This document shows positions 1 through 8,080 of a DNA stretch of 64,000 bases, piece after piece. The notes beneath the pieces were generated by a model. It was not told the DNA's origin and searched no databases. It worked only from the letters and a program-made list of their open reading frames with translations. Numbering within the stretch: the first letter of the stretch is position 1; each line of letters begins with the position of its first letter. The DNA is from Streptomyces globosus (GTDB lineage: Bacteria > Actinomycetota > Actinomycetes > Streptomycetales > Streptomycetaceae), in NCBI RefSeq assembly GCF_003325375.1, contig NZ_CP030862.1:3289501-3353500 (forward strand), read 5' to 3'. The position numbers and the translations under genes were made by a program.

Positions 1-266
1 TACCCGGCCGTGCGGCGCGGCGCCCGCCCCACACCGGAGATTCGTCACGTCTTCGCCCGTTCGTGTGACACCGCCGCCGCTGCCCGCCCTGCCCGCCCTG
101 CCCGCCCTGCCCGCCCTGCCCGCCCTGCCCGCCCGGCGCGTCCGCCGGTGGGCGGGCGGGAGGATGGCCGGGGGCGACCGGCCCGGTGCGCCTGCGTGAA
201 CGCCCGGCCCGCCGCGGGAATGGTTGCCGCCATGCGCCCCTGCCGACCCCGCCCCCGCACCGAGCC
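1..266. other. Upstream non-coding stretch
   Basis: No gene is supported before the MFS exporter. The region holds a six-copy 9-bp tandem repeat (separate entry) and GC-rich sequence whose open frames on both strands are low-complexity Arg/Pro/Ala. No convincing promoter is visible. Confidence 0.5.
80..133. repeat. Six perfect tandem copies of a 9-bp unit
   Basis: The unit CTGCCCGCC occurs six times head to tail without a mismatch. It lies 134 bp before the GTG start of the MFS gene and in no supported gene. A perfect short-period array like this is prone to slippage, so copy number may differ between strains. Confidence 0.9.
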
Positions 267-1511
267 GTGACGCCCGCCCGCCCGGCCGGCTCCCCCGGAC
301 CCGAGCCCGCCGCCCGCGCCGCCGCCCCGGGCGGGGGCCGCGGGTGGCGGCCCTGCCTGCTCGCCGGAGCGGTGTTCGCCGTCTGCATGGCCGGCACCAC
401 TCTGCCCACCCCTCTCTACGGCCTCTACCAGGAGGAGTTCGGCTTCGACGAGCTGATCACCACGGTCGTGTTCGCCGTGTACGCCGTCGGCGTCATCGGC
501 GTGCTCCTCCTCGCCGGCAACGCCTCGGACACCGTCGGCAGGAAGCCCGTCCTGCTCACCGGGCTCGCGCTTGCCGCCGCAAGCGCCGTCTGCTTCCTCT
601 GCGCCACCGCCATGCCCTGGCTGTACGCGGGCCGCCTGCTGTCCGGGCTGTCCGCCGGCCTGTTCACCGGCGCCGCCACCGCCTACGTCCTGGAACTGGC
701 CCCGCCGGGCGGCTCCTCCCGCGCCACCTTCGTCGCGACGGCCGCCAACATGGGAGGCCTCGGCTGCGGCCCGCTGCTCGCAGGCCTCCTCTCCGAGTAC
801 GCGCCCTGGCCGCTGCACCTGCCGTTCGCGGTGCACCTGGTCCTGCTCGCCGCGTCCGCGGGCGTGCTGCGGGCCCTGCCGGAGACCGTACGGGAGCGCA
901 GGCCGCCGTCGGCGGTGCGGCCGCAGCGGCCCGGGGTGCCCGCGCAGGTCCGTGCGGTGTTCGCGCCCGCCGCGACCGCCGCGTTCGTGGGCTTCGCCCT
1001 GTTCGGGGTGTTCACGTCCGTCAGCCCCGCCTTCATGGCCCAGTCCCTCGACGTCCACGACCGGGCCGTCAGCGGCCTCGTCGTCGCCCTCGCGTTCTTC
1101 GCCTCCACCGCCGGGCAGTTGGCCGCAGGCCGGCTCGGCGTCCGGCGCTCGCTGCCGCTCGGCTGCGCCACCCTCCTCGCCGGGCTGGCCCTGCTCGCCG
1201 CCGCCCTGTGGCAGGACCTCCTCGCCCTGGTGGTGCTGAGCGCGCTCGTCGGCGGGGCCGGGCAGGGCCTGTCGTTCCGCGGGGCGCTGTCGGCGGTGGC
1301 CGGGGCCTCCCCGCCGGACCGGCGCGCCGCGGTCATCTCCTCGCTGTTCGTGGTGGCGTACGCCGGCATCTCCGTCCCGGTCGTCGGCGTCGGCGTTATG
1401 GCGGGGCCGCTCGGACTGGAGAACGCGGGCCTGGTGTTCCTCGCCTGCATGGGCGCCCTGGTCGCGGCGGCCGCCGCCTACCTGCTGCGCAGGCCCGTCC
1501 GGACGGGGTGA
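267..1511 (+). CDS. MFS efflux transporter
   Basis: A 414-aa integral membrane protein of the major facilitator superfamily, expected to move a small molecule across the cytoplasmic membrane in exchange for protons. After a Pro/Ala-rich cytosolic N-terminus of about 30 residues there are roughly twelve hydrophobic helices. The loop between helices 2 and 3 carries the MFS signature as GNASDTVGRKPVL, with the Asp and GRK positions kept. The GTG at 267 was preferred to an in-frame GTG at 186 because the added residues are low-complexity. No substrate is evident; the closest type is drug or metabolite exporters. A lipoprotein gene follows after 88 bp. Confidence 0.85.
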   Translation: MTPARPAGSPGPEPAARAAAPGGGRGWRPCLLAGAVFAVCMAGTTLPTPLYGLYQEEFGFDELITTVVFAVYAVGVIGVLLLAGNASDTVGRKPVLLTGLALAAASAVCFLCATAMPWLYAGRLLSGLSAGLFTGAATAYVLELAPPGGSSRATFVATAANMGGLGCGPLLAGLLSEYAPWPLHLPFAVHLVLLAASAGVLRALPETVRERRPPSAVRPQRPGVPAQVRAVFAPAATAAFVGFALFGVFTSVSPAFMAQSLDVHDRAVSGLVVALAFFASTAGQLAAGRLGVRRSLPLGCATLLAGLALLAAALWQDLLALVVLSALVGGAGQGLSFRGALSAVAGASPPDRRAAVISSLFVVAYAGISVPVVGVGVMAGPLGLENAGLVFLACMGALVAAAAAYLLRRPVRTG

Positions 1512-1599
1512 GCGCCCTGCCCGAAGCAGGCGCGGGGGGACGGTGGTTCGGGTCCGCCGGCCGGTTCGTACACTCGGTCGTCCGAACCCAGGGGAGACC

Positions 1600-2304
1600 A
1601 TGCACACCCGTAGCCTCGCCGGCCTCTGCGCCGCGCTCACCGCCCTCTTCGTCCTCACGGCGTGCACCGCCGCACCCGGCGACGACCGGCCCGGCGCCTC
1701 GGCGGCGGCCACCGCCGCGCCGCCCGCCTCCCCGGGGCCGCGCGCCGTACAGGAACCGCTGCCGCAGGACCAGAACCTGCTCGCCTGGACCGGCGACCCG
1801 AACGACGCCGGCCACGTCACGGCCCAGACCACGGGCGGCGTCGGCGGCCGCGTCACCCTCGTCCGGCTCGTCCTCCACGAGGAGATCACCTGGTCGAACA
1901 TCTGGCTGGGGCTCGCCGGGATCGACCCGCAGGCCAGACTGGCCGACTGCTACCTCGGCGTGTACGACGCCTCCGGCACCCTGCGCGCGGCCACCGCGGA
2001 CATCTCGCCGCAGCTGATGACGGACCCGATCGCCAAGCCGCTGCCGCTGGCGAAGCCCTTCACCGCCGCCCCCGGCACCTACTTCATCGCCCTGCTCCTC
2101 AACGGCACCTGGGCCACCAACGCCCTCACGCTCAAGGCCACCGGCGCCGGCATCTCCGTCAACGCCGGACTCACCCCGCCGAACCTGCGCTACAGCACGA
2201 TCCTGACGGGGCAGACCTCGCTCCCGGCCAAGGTGGACCTGGCGCAGCAGTCCACCAGCACCATCAACACGGGCTGGGGCAGCCAGTGGTACGCCGTCTC
2301 CTGA
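1600..2304 (+). CDS. Putative secreted lipoprotein of unknown function
   Basis: The product is 234 aa. It opens with a lipoprotein signal peptide: a basic start, a hydrophobic stretch, and the lipobox LTAC with Cys at about residue 22, followed by an Ala/Pro/Ser-rich linker. The mature part (about residues 55-234) is beta-rich with many Thr, Gly and Asn, suggesting an extracellular beta-sandwich, but I do not recognise the family. The ATG at 1600 has a GGGGAG ribosome site 4 bp upstream. An upstream in-frame GTG at 1543 would bury the signal peptide and was rejected. It probably sits on the outer face of the membrane. Confidence 0.7.
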   Translation: MHTRSLAGLCAALTALFVLTACTAAPGDDRPGASAAATAAPPASPGPRAVQEPLPQDQNLLAWTGDPNDAGHVTAQTTGGVGGRVTLVRLVLHEEITWSNIWLGLAGIDPQARLADCYLGVYDASGTLRAATADISPQLMTDPIAKPLPLAKPFTAAPGTYFIALLLNGTWATNALTLKATGAGISVNAGLTPPNLRYSTILTGQTSLPAKVDLAQQSTSTINTGWGSQWYAVS

Positions 2305-2342
2305 CGGCGGCGGAATGATCCCGCAGGGGGTGTACCGGTGGG

Positions 2343-2359
2343 GTGTACTGCCAGTACAC
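2343..2359. promoter_or_regulatory. Perfect 17-bp palindrome, probable TetR operator
   Basis: GTGTACTG and CAGTACAC form an 8-bp perfect inverted repeat around one base. The right arm runs into a TACACT hexamer (2355-2360), a good -10 element 7 bp before the GTG at 2368. Binding here would block the polymerase. The TetR gene two cistrons down is the likely ligand, which implies autoregulation. Confidence 0.7.
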
Positions 2360-2367
2360 TCCCTGGT

Positions 2368-2904
2368 GTGAGAGCCACTGCAGCCGTGAAGACCTCCGGC
2401 ACGGTCCTGGTGTCCGTCCTGCTGACGTACCCCCTGTGGGCGCCCCAGTGGGGCAGCGGCGTCCTCGGCGAGGTCGCGGCGCCGGGACTGCCCGGAGCCG
2501 TCGCCGCGGTCGCGGTGTTCTTCGGACTGGTCGCCCTGTACTGCCGGTCCCTGCAGCGCACCCTGCACCTGGTCCCCCCGGACGCCCGGACGGCCGCGCC
2601 GCGGTCCGTGTGGTGGATGTTCGCCATCCCCTACAACTTCACCGAGGACTTCTTCATCGTCCGCGCCGTCGCCGCGTCCCTGGCCTCCGACGGCCGCACC
2701 GCGCCGGCGGCCGTACGGCGCTGGAAGGCCCTCGGGTACGCCTGGTGCGGATTCCAGATCGTCTCGCTCCTGCCCGGCGCCGCCGGCCGCGCCGGCGCCG
2801 CCGCGGCCCTGCTGCTGTGGGCCGCGCACTGGGCGGTCACCGCGCGTCTCAACCGCCGACTCGCCGCCGGCCGCCCCGCCGTCCTGCAACCCCGCACCCC
2901 GTGA
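2368..2904 (+). CDS. Four-helix membrane protein, TetR-controlled
   Basis: A 178-aa protein with about four hydrophobic segments (near residues 8-25, 38-60, a weaker one near 120-140, and 140-160) and a basic C-terminus. It contains a conserved-looking WWMFAIPYNFTEDFF segment between helices. I do not recognise a named family. The GTG at 2368 lies 7 bp after a -10-like TACACT and has no ribosome site, so the message may be leaderless; a GTG at 2338 would overlap the promoter and palindrome. The TetR gene begins 8 bp after its stop, so the two are one operon and this protein is probably the regulator's target, for example an efflux or stress membrane protein. Confidence 0.7.
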   Translation: MRATAAVKTSGTVLVSVLLTYPLWAPQWGSGVLGEVAAPGLPGAVAAVAVFFGLVALYCRSLQRTLHLVPPDARTAAPRSVWWMFAIPYNFTEDFFIVRAVAASLASDGRTAPAAVRRWKALGYAWCGFQIVSLLPGAAGRAGAAAALLLWAAHWAVTARLNRRLAAGRPAVLQPRTP

Positions 2905-2912
2905 GGTGAACC

Positions 2913-3500
2913 GTGCCCCTGCCCCGCTTCGACCGGCTTCCCCCGGAGACCCGGGCCGCCGTCCTCGCCGTCGCCCGCAGCCACTTCGCCCGCGACGGCA
3001 AGGACGCGGCGTCCTTCAACCGGATCATCGCCGAGGCCGGCATCTCCAAGACCTCGGCCTACCACTACTTCGACGGCAAGGACGACCTGTTCGCCGCCGT
3101 CGCCGCCGACACCGCCGCCCGCGCCCTGGCCGCCCTCGGCCCCTGGGAGGACGCCGCAACCGAACGGCGCTTCTGGGAGCAGCTCACCGACGGCACGGCC
3201 CGCCTCTCGGCCCACCTGCGCGACCACCCCGACGACCGCGCCGTACTCGCCGCCGCCGGCAGCGCCGGAGACGACGGCGCCGGAGACGACGGCGGCTGGA
3301 CCGCCCGGCTCGTGGAGAACGGCCTGCGCATCGGCCTGATCGACCCCCTGGCCGACCGTGAACTCCTCACGGCCGCGACCCGCGCCCTTCTCGACGCGGC
3401 CGACGCCTGGGCGCTGGCGCGCCCGTCGCTCCCCGCCTCGCGCACCGCCGAAACACTGCGCACCCTCCTCACCCGCCTGTGGACCGCCCCCCGCCCGTGA
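2913..3500 (+). CDS. TetR/AcrR-family transcriptional regulator
   Basis: A 195-aa one-component regulator. The N-terminal helix-turn-helix is clear: AVLAVARSHFARDG, then IIAEAGISKTSAYHYFDGKD at about residues 38-57, with the TetR Y-x-YF ending. The C-terminal ligand domain has a Gly/Asp-rich loop (GDDGAGDDGG, near residue 120) and is otherwise helical. GTG start, 8 bp after the membrane-protein gene, with GAGGTG upstream. By analogy with family members it should bind the palindrome at 2343-2359 and release it on binding a ligand. The ligand is unknown. Confidence 0.9.
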   Translation: MPLPRFDRLPPETRAAVLAVARSHFARDGKDAASFNRIIAEAGISKTSAYHYFDGKDDLFAAVAADTAARALAALGPWEDAATERRFWEQLTDGTARLSAHLRDHPDDRAVLAAAGSAGDDGAGDDGGWTARLVENGLRIGLIDPLADRELLTAATRALLDAADAWALARPSLPASRTAETLRTLLTRLWTAPRP

Positions 3501-3512
3501 CCCGCCGGCGGT

Positions 3513-6068
3513 TCAGTGGACCGTCACGAACTTCGCCGTGCTCGGGACGCCCTGCGCGTCGAGGGCGAACAGCAGGTAGGTGCCCGGCAGGACGACACCC
3601 TTGTCGGCCGGCACGGACACCGTGTGCGAGCCCGCCCCCGCGGGCGCCGACACCAGCGGCACCCGCCGCTGGTCGTTGTCCGTGGAGTGCGTCGCGGCCG
3701 CCGCCCGCATCAGGACGAACGACGCCACCGAGCCCTCCGTGGCCACTGTGAGCGACGCCCCCGCCGGGACCCGCGCGGGCACCCCGCCGGTGATCACCGG
3801 GCGCGCCTTCGGCGTCCCGTCCGCGTTCAGCAGGTACGGCGGCGTGAACACCGCGCCGTCGGCGTGGTTCGTCGCGCACTCGCCGCACAGCCCGCCGCCG
3901 CCCGAGAACACCCGCCCGTCGGGCAGCAGGTTCGCCACGCTGTGGTAGTTGCGCGGGACCGCCATCGAGGCCAGCGGCGTGAACGTCCCGGTCGCCGGAT
4001 CCCACAGCTCGGGCGTCAGCACGGACGTCGCGTCGCTGAACGGCACCGGGCGGGCCTGCCCGCCGAACACCGCGACCTTCCCGTCCGGCAGGACCACACT
4101 GTTGCCGAACGCGCGGGCGTGGCCCATGTCGCCGGTGCGGGCCGCCTCCACCCGGCCGCTGCCGTCGAAGCCCACCGTGTACGCCCGCCGGGTCGCCGGA
4201 ACGTTCTCGTATGCGGTCGCCCCACCCAGCGTGAGCAGCTTGCCGACGTCGTAGGCGACGGCGTTGCCGTTCATCGCGTCCGGGCTGTCGGCCCGGCTGC
4301 CGGCCGGGGCCAGGCTCCCGCTCCCCGCGGTCGAGATCCAGTTCATCTGCCGGCTCGGACCCAGCTGGAGCACCCGCCCGCCGGACGTGGCGTGCAGCCA
4401 CATGTGGTTGTCCGCGCGGTACGGGCCCGCCGGGTCCGCCGTCAGCGCCGCCGTCGCCGGCACCCCCGGGAGCCTGCGCCACGTACGGGTGTCGGGGGAC
4501 CACACCTCGCCCGCCCTGTCGCCGCCGCCCCCGCTCCAGGAGCCGCCCAGCACGAACGCCTCACCCGTGGACAGCAGGGTCATGGCCTGGTAGCCGCGGG
4601 CGATGTTCATGTCGGTGGTCGCCGACCACTCGTCCGTCGCCGGGTCGTAGATGCTCGCCTTCTCCGCGTTGCTGCCGCCGGTGACCAGGACCCGGCCGTC
4701 TCCGAGCATCGCTATGCCCGGGCAGAACATGTCGTGGCCGGTGTTGTCGATGCGGCGCTGGGTGACCCTGCCCGTCTTCAGGTCCAGGATCGCCGTCTGC
4801 GTGTAGCCGTTGCTCCCGCCGAAGCGGTCCACCGCGTACGCCGACCAGGCCAGCAGCTTGTCGCCGGGCAGCGCGGCCGTGGCCACCGGGACGAGCGGGA
4901 AGCCGGTGATCCGGCCCCAGGAACCGTGCGCGGCCGGGTTCGCGGGACCGCTCAGGCGGATCTCCGCCGCGGATGTCCACGGCCCCCGCGCCCCGGCCTC
5001 GCTCGTCACGGTCAGGCGCACGAAGCGGGCGCTCGCGGTGCGGGTGAAGGTGGCCGTCTTGACGGTGTCGTCGTCCCGCCACGTTCCGGAGGCCACCGGC
5101 GCGCCGAAGGAGCTGCCGTCGGTGCTGGTGGTCACGGTGTAGGCGCCGGCCCGGCCGTTGCCGTAGTCCTGGCGCGGCTGGTAGACGAGCGCGGAGACCT
5201 CCGCCGTGCGGTGCATGTCGAGGGTGATGCTGTGGGGCAGCGGGGAGGGGGTGCCGGACCACTTGCTGTGCCAGATCGTCGAGGCCTCCCCGTCCAGGAC
5301 GTTGGCCGCGCGGCCGTTCTCCCCGGTGGTCTCCTCGTCGCTCGCCGCGGCCGTCCACCCGGTGCGCGGCAGGTCGACGGTGGCGGCAGGGGTGCCGGGG
5401 TCGCCGAGCAGGTTGACCTCGGCCGCCGACGTCCAGGGGCCGCGGCCGCCCGCCTCGGTGAGCGCCGTCAGCCGGACGAAGCGGGTGCCCTGCGGGGCGA
5501 AGCCCAGCGTCTTCGTGCTGCCGTCGTCCGCGAGGGTCCCGGTGGCGACCGGGCTGTCCCAGTTCCGTCCGTCCGTGCTGAGGCTGACGGCGTATTCGCC
5601 GACGCGCCCGTTGCCCCCGTCGCTGCGCGGCTGGTAGACGACCGCGGAGACCACCGCCGTGCGGTGCATGTCGAGGGTGATGCTGTGGGGCAGCGGGACG
5701 GGGGTGCCGGACCACTTGCTGTGCCAGATCGTCGCGGCGCTGCCGTCGAGGACGTTGGCCGCGCGGCCGTTCTCCCCGGTGGTCTCCTCGTCGCTCGCCG
5801 CGGCCGTCCACCCGCTCCGGTCGAGGACGGGCGCCGACGGCTCCAGGGCGTTCGCCGGAACCACGGGGTGGTGCGGGGCCTGCATCGCCTTCTGCTGCTC
5901 GAACGGCACCGGCGCGGGCCGGGGCCCGGGCGCCCCGGGCGCCGGACTGGCCACGCCGAACAGGGGCGTCAGCCCCACCAGCAGAGAGCCGAGGGCGAAG
6001 GCGATGAGCAGGGAGGACCGGCGCAGCGCGCGCAACCGGTCGAGGGCACGGGTGCGTCCGGATGGCAA
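3513..6068 (-). CDS. Secreted galactose oxidase with two F5/8C carbohydrate-binding domains
   Basis: An 851-aa copper-radical oxidase that should oxidise a primary alcohol (galactose C6 type) to aldehyde with release of H2O2. Layout: signal peptide (about 1-45), two F5/8 type C (CBM32-like) domains (about 84-225 and 235-380), a seven-bladed Kelch catalytic domain, and a C-terminal DUF1929 domain. The active site is complete: Cys449 (DMFCPG) and Tyr493 (ARGYQ) for the thioether, Trp511 (GGSW), Tyr708-His709 (RNYHS) and His794 (ATHST). Spacings Cys-Tyr 44, Tyr-Trp 18 and His-His 85 equal those of Fusarium galactose oxidase. The YRADNH motif matches the substrate-binding Arg region. The TTG start has AGGAGG 5 bp upstream. 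The likely job is extracellular glycan oxidation. Confidence 0.93.
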   Translation of the reverse strand: MPSGRTRALDRLRALRRSSLLIAFALGSLLVGLTPLFGVASPAPGAPGPRPAPVPFEQQKAMQAPHHPVVPANALEPSAPVLDRSGWTAAASDEETTGENGRAANVLDGSAATIWHSKWSGTPVPLPHSITLDMHRTAVVSAVVYQPRSDGGNGRVGEYAVSLSTDGRNWDSPVATGTLADDGSTKTLGFAPQGTRFVRLTALTEAGGRGPWTSAAEVNLLGDPGTPAATVDLPRTGWTAAASDEETTGENGRAANVLDGEASTIWHSKWSGTPSPLPHSITLDMHRTAEVSALVYQPRQDYGNGRAGAYTVTTSTDGSSFGAPVASGTWRDDDTVKTATFTRTASARFVRLTVTSEAGARGPWTSAAEIRLSGPANPAAHGSWGRITGFPLVPVATAALPGDKLLAWSAYAVDRFGGSNGYTQTAILDLKTGRVTQRRIDNTGHDMFCPGIAMLGDGRVLVTGGSNAEKASIYDPATDEWSATTDMNIARGYQAMTLLSTGEAFVLGGSWSGGGGDRAGEVWSPDTRTWRRLPGVPATAALTADPAGPYRADNHMWLHATSGGRVLQLGPSRQMNWISTAGSGSLAPAGSRADSPDAMNGNAVAYDVGKLLTLGGATAYENVPATRRAYTVGFDGSGRVEAARTGDMGHARAFGNSVVLPDGKVAVFGGQARPVPFSDATSVLTPELWDPATGTFTPLASMAVPRNYHSVANLLPDGRVFSGGGGLCGECATNHADGAVFTPPYLLNADGTPKARPVITGGVPARVPAGASLTVATEGSVASFVLMRAAAATHSTDNDQRRVPLVSAPAGAGSHTVSVPADKGVVLPGTYLLFALDAQGVPSTAKFVTVH
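5201..5360. repeat. Copy 1 of a 160-bp internal repeat in the galactose oxidase gene
   Basis: It encodes the start of the second F5/8C domain and is nearly identical to 5654-5813, offset exactly 453 bp (151 codons). Two segments of about 60-70 bp are almost base-for-base the same, while the rest of the two domains has diverged. This points to tandem duplication with later gene conversion. Confidence 0.88.
5654..5813. repeat. Copy 2 of the 160-bp internal repeat
   Basis: It encodes the start of the first F5/8C domain, including the GWTAAASDEETTGENGR-type segment. It pairs with 5201-5360. Unequal crossing-over would delete or add one 151-codon domain in frame. Confidence 0.88.
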
Positions 6069-6230
6069 TCAGACCTCCTGGGGCGGACCGGCATACGCCC
6101 CAGAACATAGGTCAGCCTCCCCGCAACGGGCCCCGGAACCGGGAGGGTTGGCGAGAAACCGCGCGGCTCGGCCGGGCGGGGGCCCGCGCCGACCGCTGTG
6201 TCGCCCCAGCCGTCCCGCACGCCCGCGCAG

Positions 6231-7022
6231 TCACGCCGCGCCACGCAGGAACCGCACGTCCCGGCCGCGTACGCGCTCCAGCGGTCCGGCCGCACGCAGC
6301 ACCACGTCCAGCACCCGCTCCGGCTCGGCCGCGTAGCAGTGCGCGAACCAGGGCATGTTGGCCTCCACCACCGCCCACATGCCGTCCGCGAGACGGCCCA
6401 CGTCCACGCACACCGCGCTCGGCAGCCCGTCCGCCGCGGCCGCCAGCACCTCCCGGCCGAACGCGCGGGCCCCCGCGTCCAGCGCCGCCGGGTCGAGGCG
6501 CCCGTACACGGCGTACCGGCTGCCCGCGACCACCTCCCCGTCGAGGACGAACAGCCGGTACTCGGCGGCGAACTCCACGACCGAGCAGACGAGCACGGGC
6601 GTCGCCCCGTCCAGGACCTCCGGCCCCGGCAGGCGGGCACCGCCCCCGGGCCCGTACACCGCCGCAGGCAGCGCCTCGGTCTTCTCCGACGGCGGCTTGA
6701 CGAAGCACGGCCCGGGCAGCGCGCGGGCCTCCGCGAGCGTCGTCAGCCGGACCCGCCGCCGCAGCAGCCCGTACGGCAGCCCGGCCAACCAGCCGTCCGC
6801 CGGCTCCAGCAGCGCGAGGCCCAGCCCCGCGGCGACCCGGTCGGCCGAGCGGGGGCCGCCGTACCAGTGCGCCGGACCCCCCGAGGGCGGCCGCTCAGGG
6901 CGTGCGAGGACATCGAAGCCGCGCCACGCCGCGGCCCGGCCGAGGAGTTCCCCGGTCGAGGTGCGGGGCGCCGGCAGGACGAGGGCCGGGCGGGGCCGGG
7001 CAGGATCGGTTCGGTTGTCCAC
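6231..7022 (-). CDS. ATP-grasp domain protein (DUF4343-like)
   Basis: A 263-aa cytosolic protein. A lysine-bearing strand (CFVKPPSEKTEAL, about residue 110) and the later VCVDVG...VVEANMPW segment (about 205-225) match the nucleotide-binding and metal-binding (Asp...Glu-x-Asn) parts of ATP-grasp ligases. SVVEFAAEYRLFV between them matches the ATP-grasp core. Such enzymes join a carboxylate to an amine or thiol through acyl phosphate; the substrate is not evident. The GTG at 7022 was chosen because a start at 7121 would overlap the divergent 5'-nucleotidase start at 7120. The 97-bp gap probably carries both promoters. Confidence 0.72.
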   Translation of the reverse strand: MDNRTDPARPRPALVLPAPRTSTGELLGRAAAWRGFDVLARPERPPSGGPAHWYGGPRSADRVAAGLGLALLEPADGWLAGLPYGLLRRRVRLTTLAEARALPGPCFVKPPSEKTEALPAAVYGPGGGARLPGPEVLDGATPVLVCSVVEFAAEYRLFVLDGEVVAGSRYAVYGRLDPAALDAGARAFGREVLAAAADGLPSAVCVDVGRLADGMWAVVEANMPWFAHCYAAEPERVLDVVLRAAGPLERVRGRDVRFLRGAA

Positions 7023-7119
7023 GCAGCCGAGCCTACGGACCCGCACGGGACACCCGCCCGCGGTTTTCGCCCCGCCGCCGGTACCTGCGAGACTGGCACG
7101 CACGTGCGAAAGGGGCGTC

Positions 7120-8070
7120 ATGAAGTACGACCTGTCCCGGCGCCTGGTGGTCGGGATCGCCTCCAGCGCCCTGTTCGACCTGGCCGAGTCCGACGCGGTC
7201 TTCCGGCAGGACGGCGAGGAGGCCTACCGCAGGCACCAGGAGGAACACCTCGACCGGACCCTCGGCAAGGGCGTCGCCTTCCCCTTCGTCCGCCGCCTCC
7301 TCGCCCTCAACGACCTGGCGGACAGCCCCGAGGACCCCCTCGTCGAGGTCATCGTCCTCTCCCGCAACGACCCGGACACCGGGCTGCGCGTCATGCGCTC
7401 CGTCCAGGCGCACGGCCTGCCGATCACCCGCGCCGTCTTCCGGCAGGGCCGCCCCGCCCACCCCTTCATGCCGGCCCTGAACATGTCGCTGTTCCTCTCC
7501 GCCAACGGGCAGGACGTCCGCGACGCGGTCGCCGCCGGCCTGCCCGCCGGACACGTCCTCGCCTCGGCCGGCGGGGACAAGGCAGACGCGGCCGACGACC
7601 CCGAGCTGCGCATCGCGTTCGACTTCGACGGGGTCCTCGCCGACGACAGCTCCGAGCGCGTCTTCCGCGCCGGCGGCCTCGACGGCTTCCGCGCCCACGA
7701 GGTGAGCAACGCCGCCACCCCGCTCGACCCCGGCCCGCTCCGCAACTTCCTCGCCGGCGTCAACCGCATCCAGCAGCGCGAGGAGGAGGTCCGGCGCACC
7801 GACGCCGGCTACCGGCCGCGCGTCCACGTCTCCCTGGTCACGGCGCGGAACGCGCCCACGCACGAGCGGGCGGTCCGCAGCCTGAAGGACTGGGGGGTGC
7901 GGGTGAACGAGGCGTTCTTCCTGGGCGGGGTCGACAAGTCGGGCGTCATCGCCGCCCTCCGCCCGCACATCTTCTTCGACGACCAGGTCACCCACCTCAG
8001 CGGCACGGCCGCCGGCACCCCGAGCGTCCACGTACCCTTCGGCGCCGTCAACGAACTCCCCCAGGCCTGA
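7120..8070 (+). CDS. Cytosolic 5'-nucleotidase (cN-I type)
   Basis: A 316-aa haloacid-dehalogenase-superfamily phosphatase expected to remove the 5'-phosphate from nucleoside monophosphates. The nucleophile motif is IAFDFDGVLADD (about residues 165-176). SLVTARN (about 238) is motif II, and FFDDQVTH near the C-terminus is the acidic motif. N-terminal VVGIASSALFDL and the paired VIVLSRNDPDTGLR resemble the eukaryotic cN-I fold, where the protein is about the same length. ATG with a purine-rich site (GAAAGGGG). It is divergent from the ATP-grasp gene and convergent with the kinase gene, and looks like a stand-alone nucleotide salvage enzyme. Confidence 0.8.
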   Translation: MKYDLSRRLVVGIASSALFDLAESDAVFRQDGEEAYRRHQEEHLDRTLGKGVAFPFVRRLLALNDLADSPEDPLVEVIVLSRNDPDTGLRVMRSVQAHGLPITRAVFRQGRPAHPFMPALNMSLFLSANGQDVRDAVAAGLPAGHVLASAGGDKADAADDPELRIAFDFDGVLADDSSERVFRAGGLDGFRAHEVSNAATPLDPGPLRNFLAGVNRIQQREEEVRRTDAGYRPRVHVSLVTARNAPTHERAVRSLKDWGVRVNEAFFLGGVDKSGVIAALRPHIFFDDQVTHLSGTAAGTPSVHVPFGAVNELPQA

Positions 8071-8080
8071 GCGGCCGTTC

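Noticed and set aside
10..270. Open frame on the plus strand through the 9-bp repeat
   Set aside because: The product is a run of Pro-Ala-Arg from the repeat, with no ribosome site; it is a by-product of the repeat.
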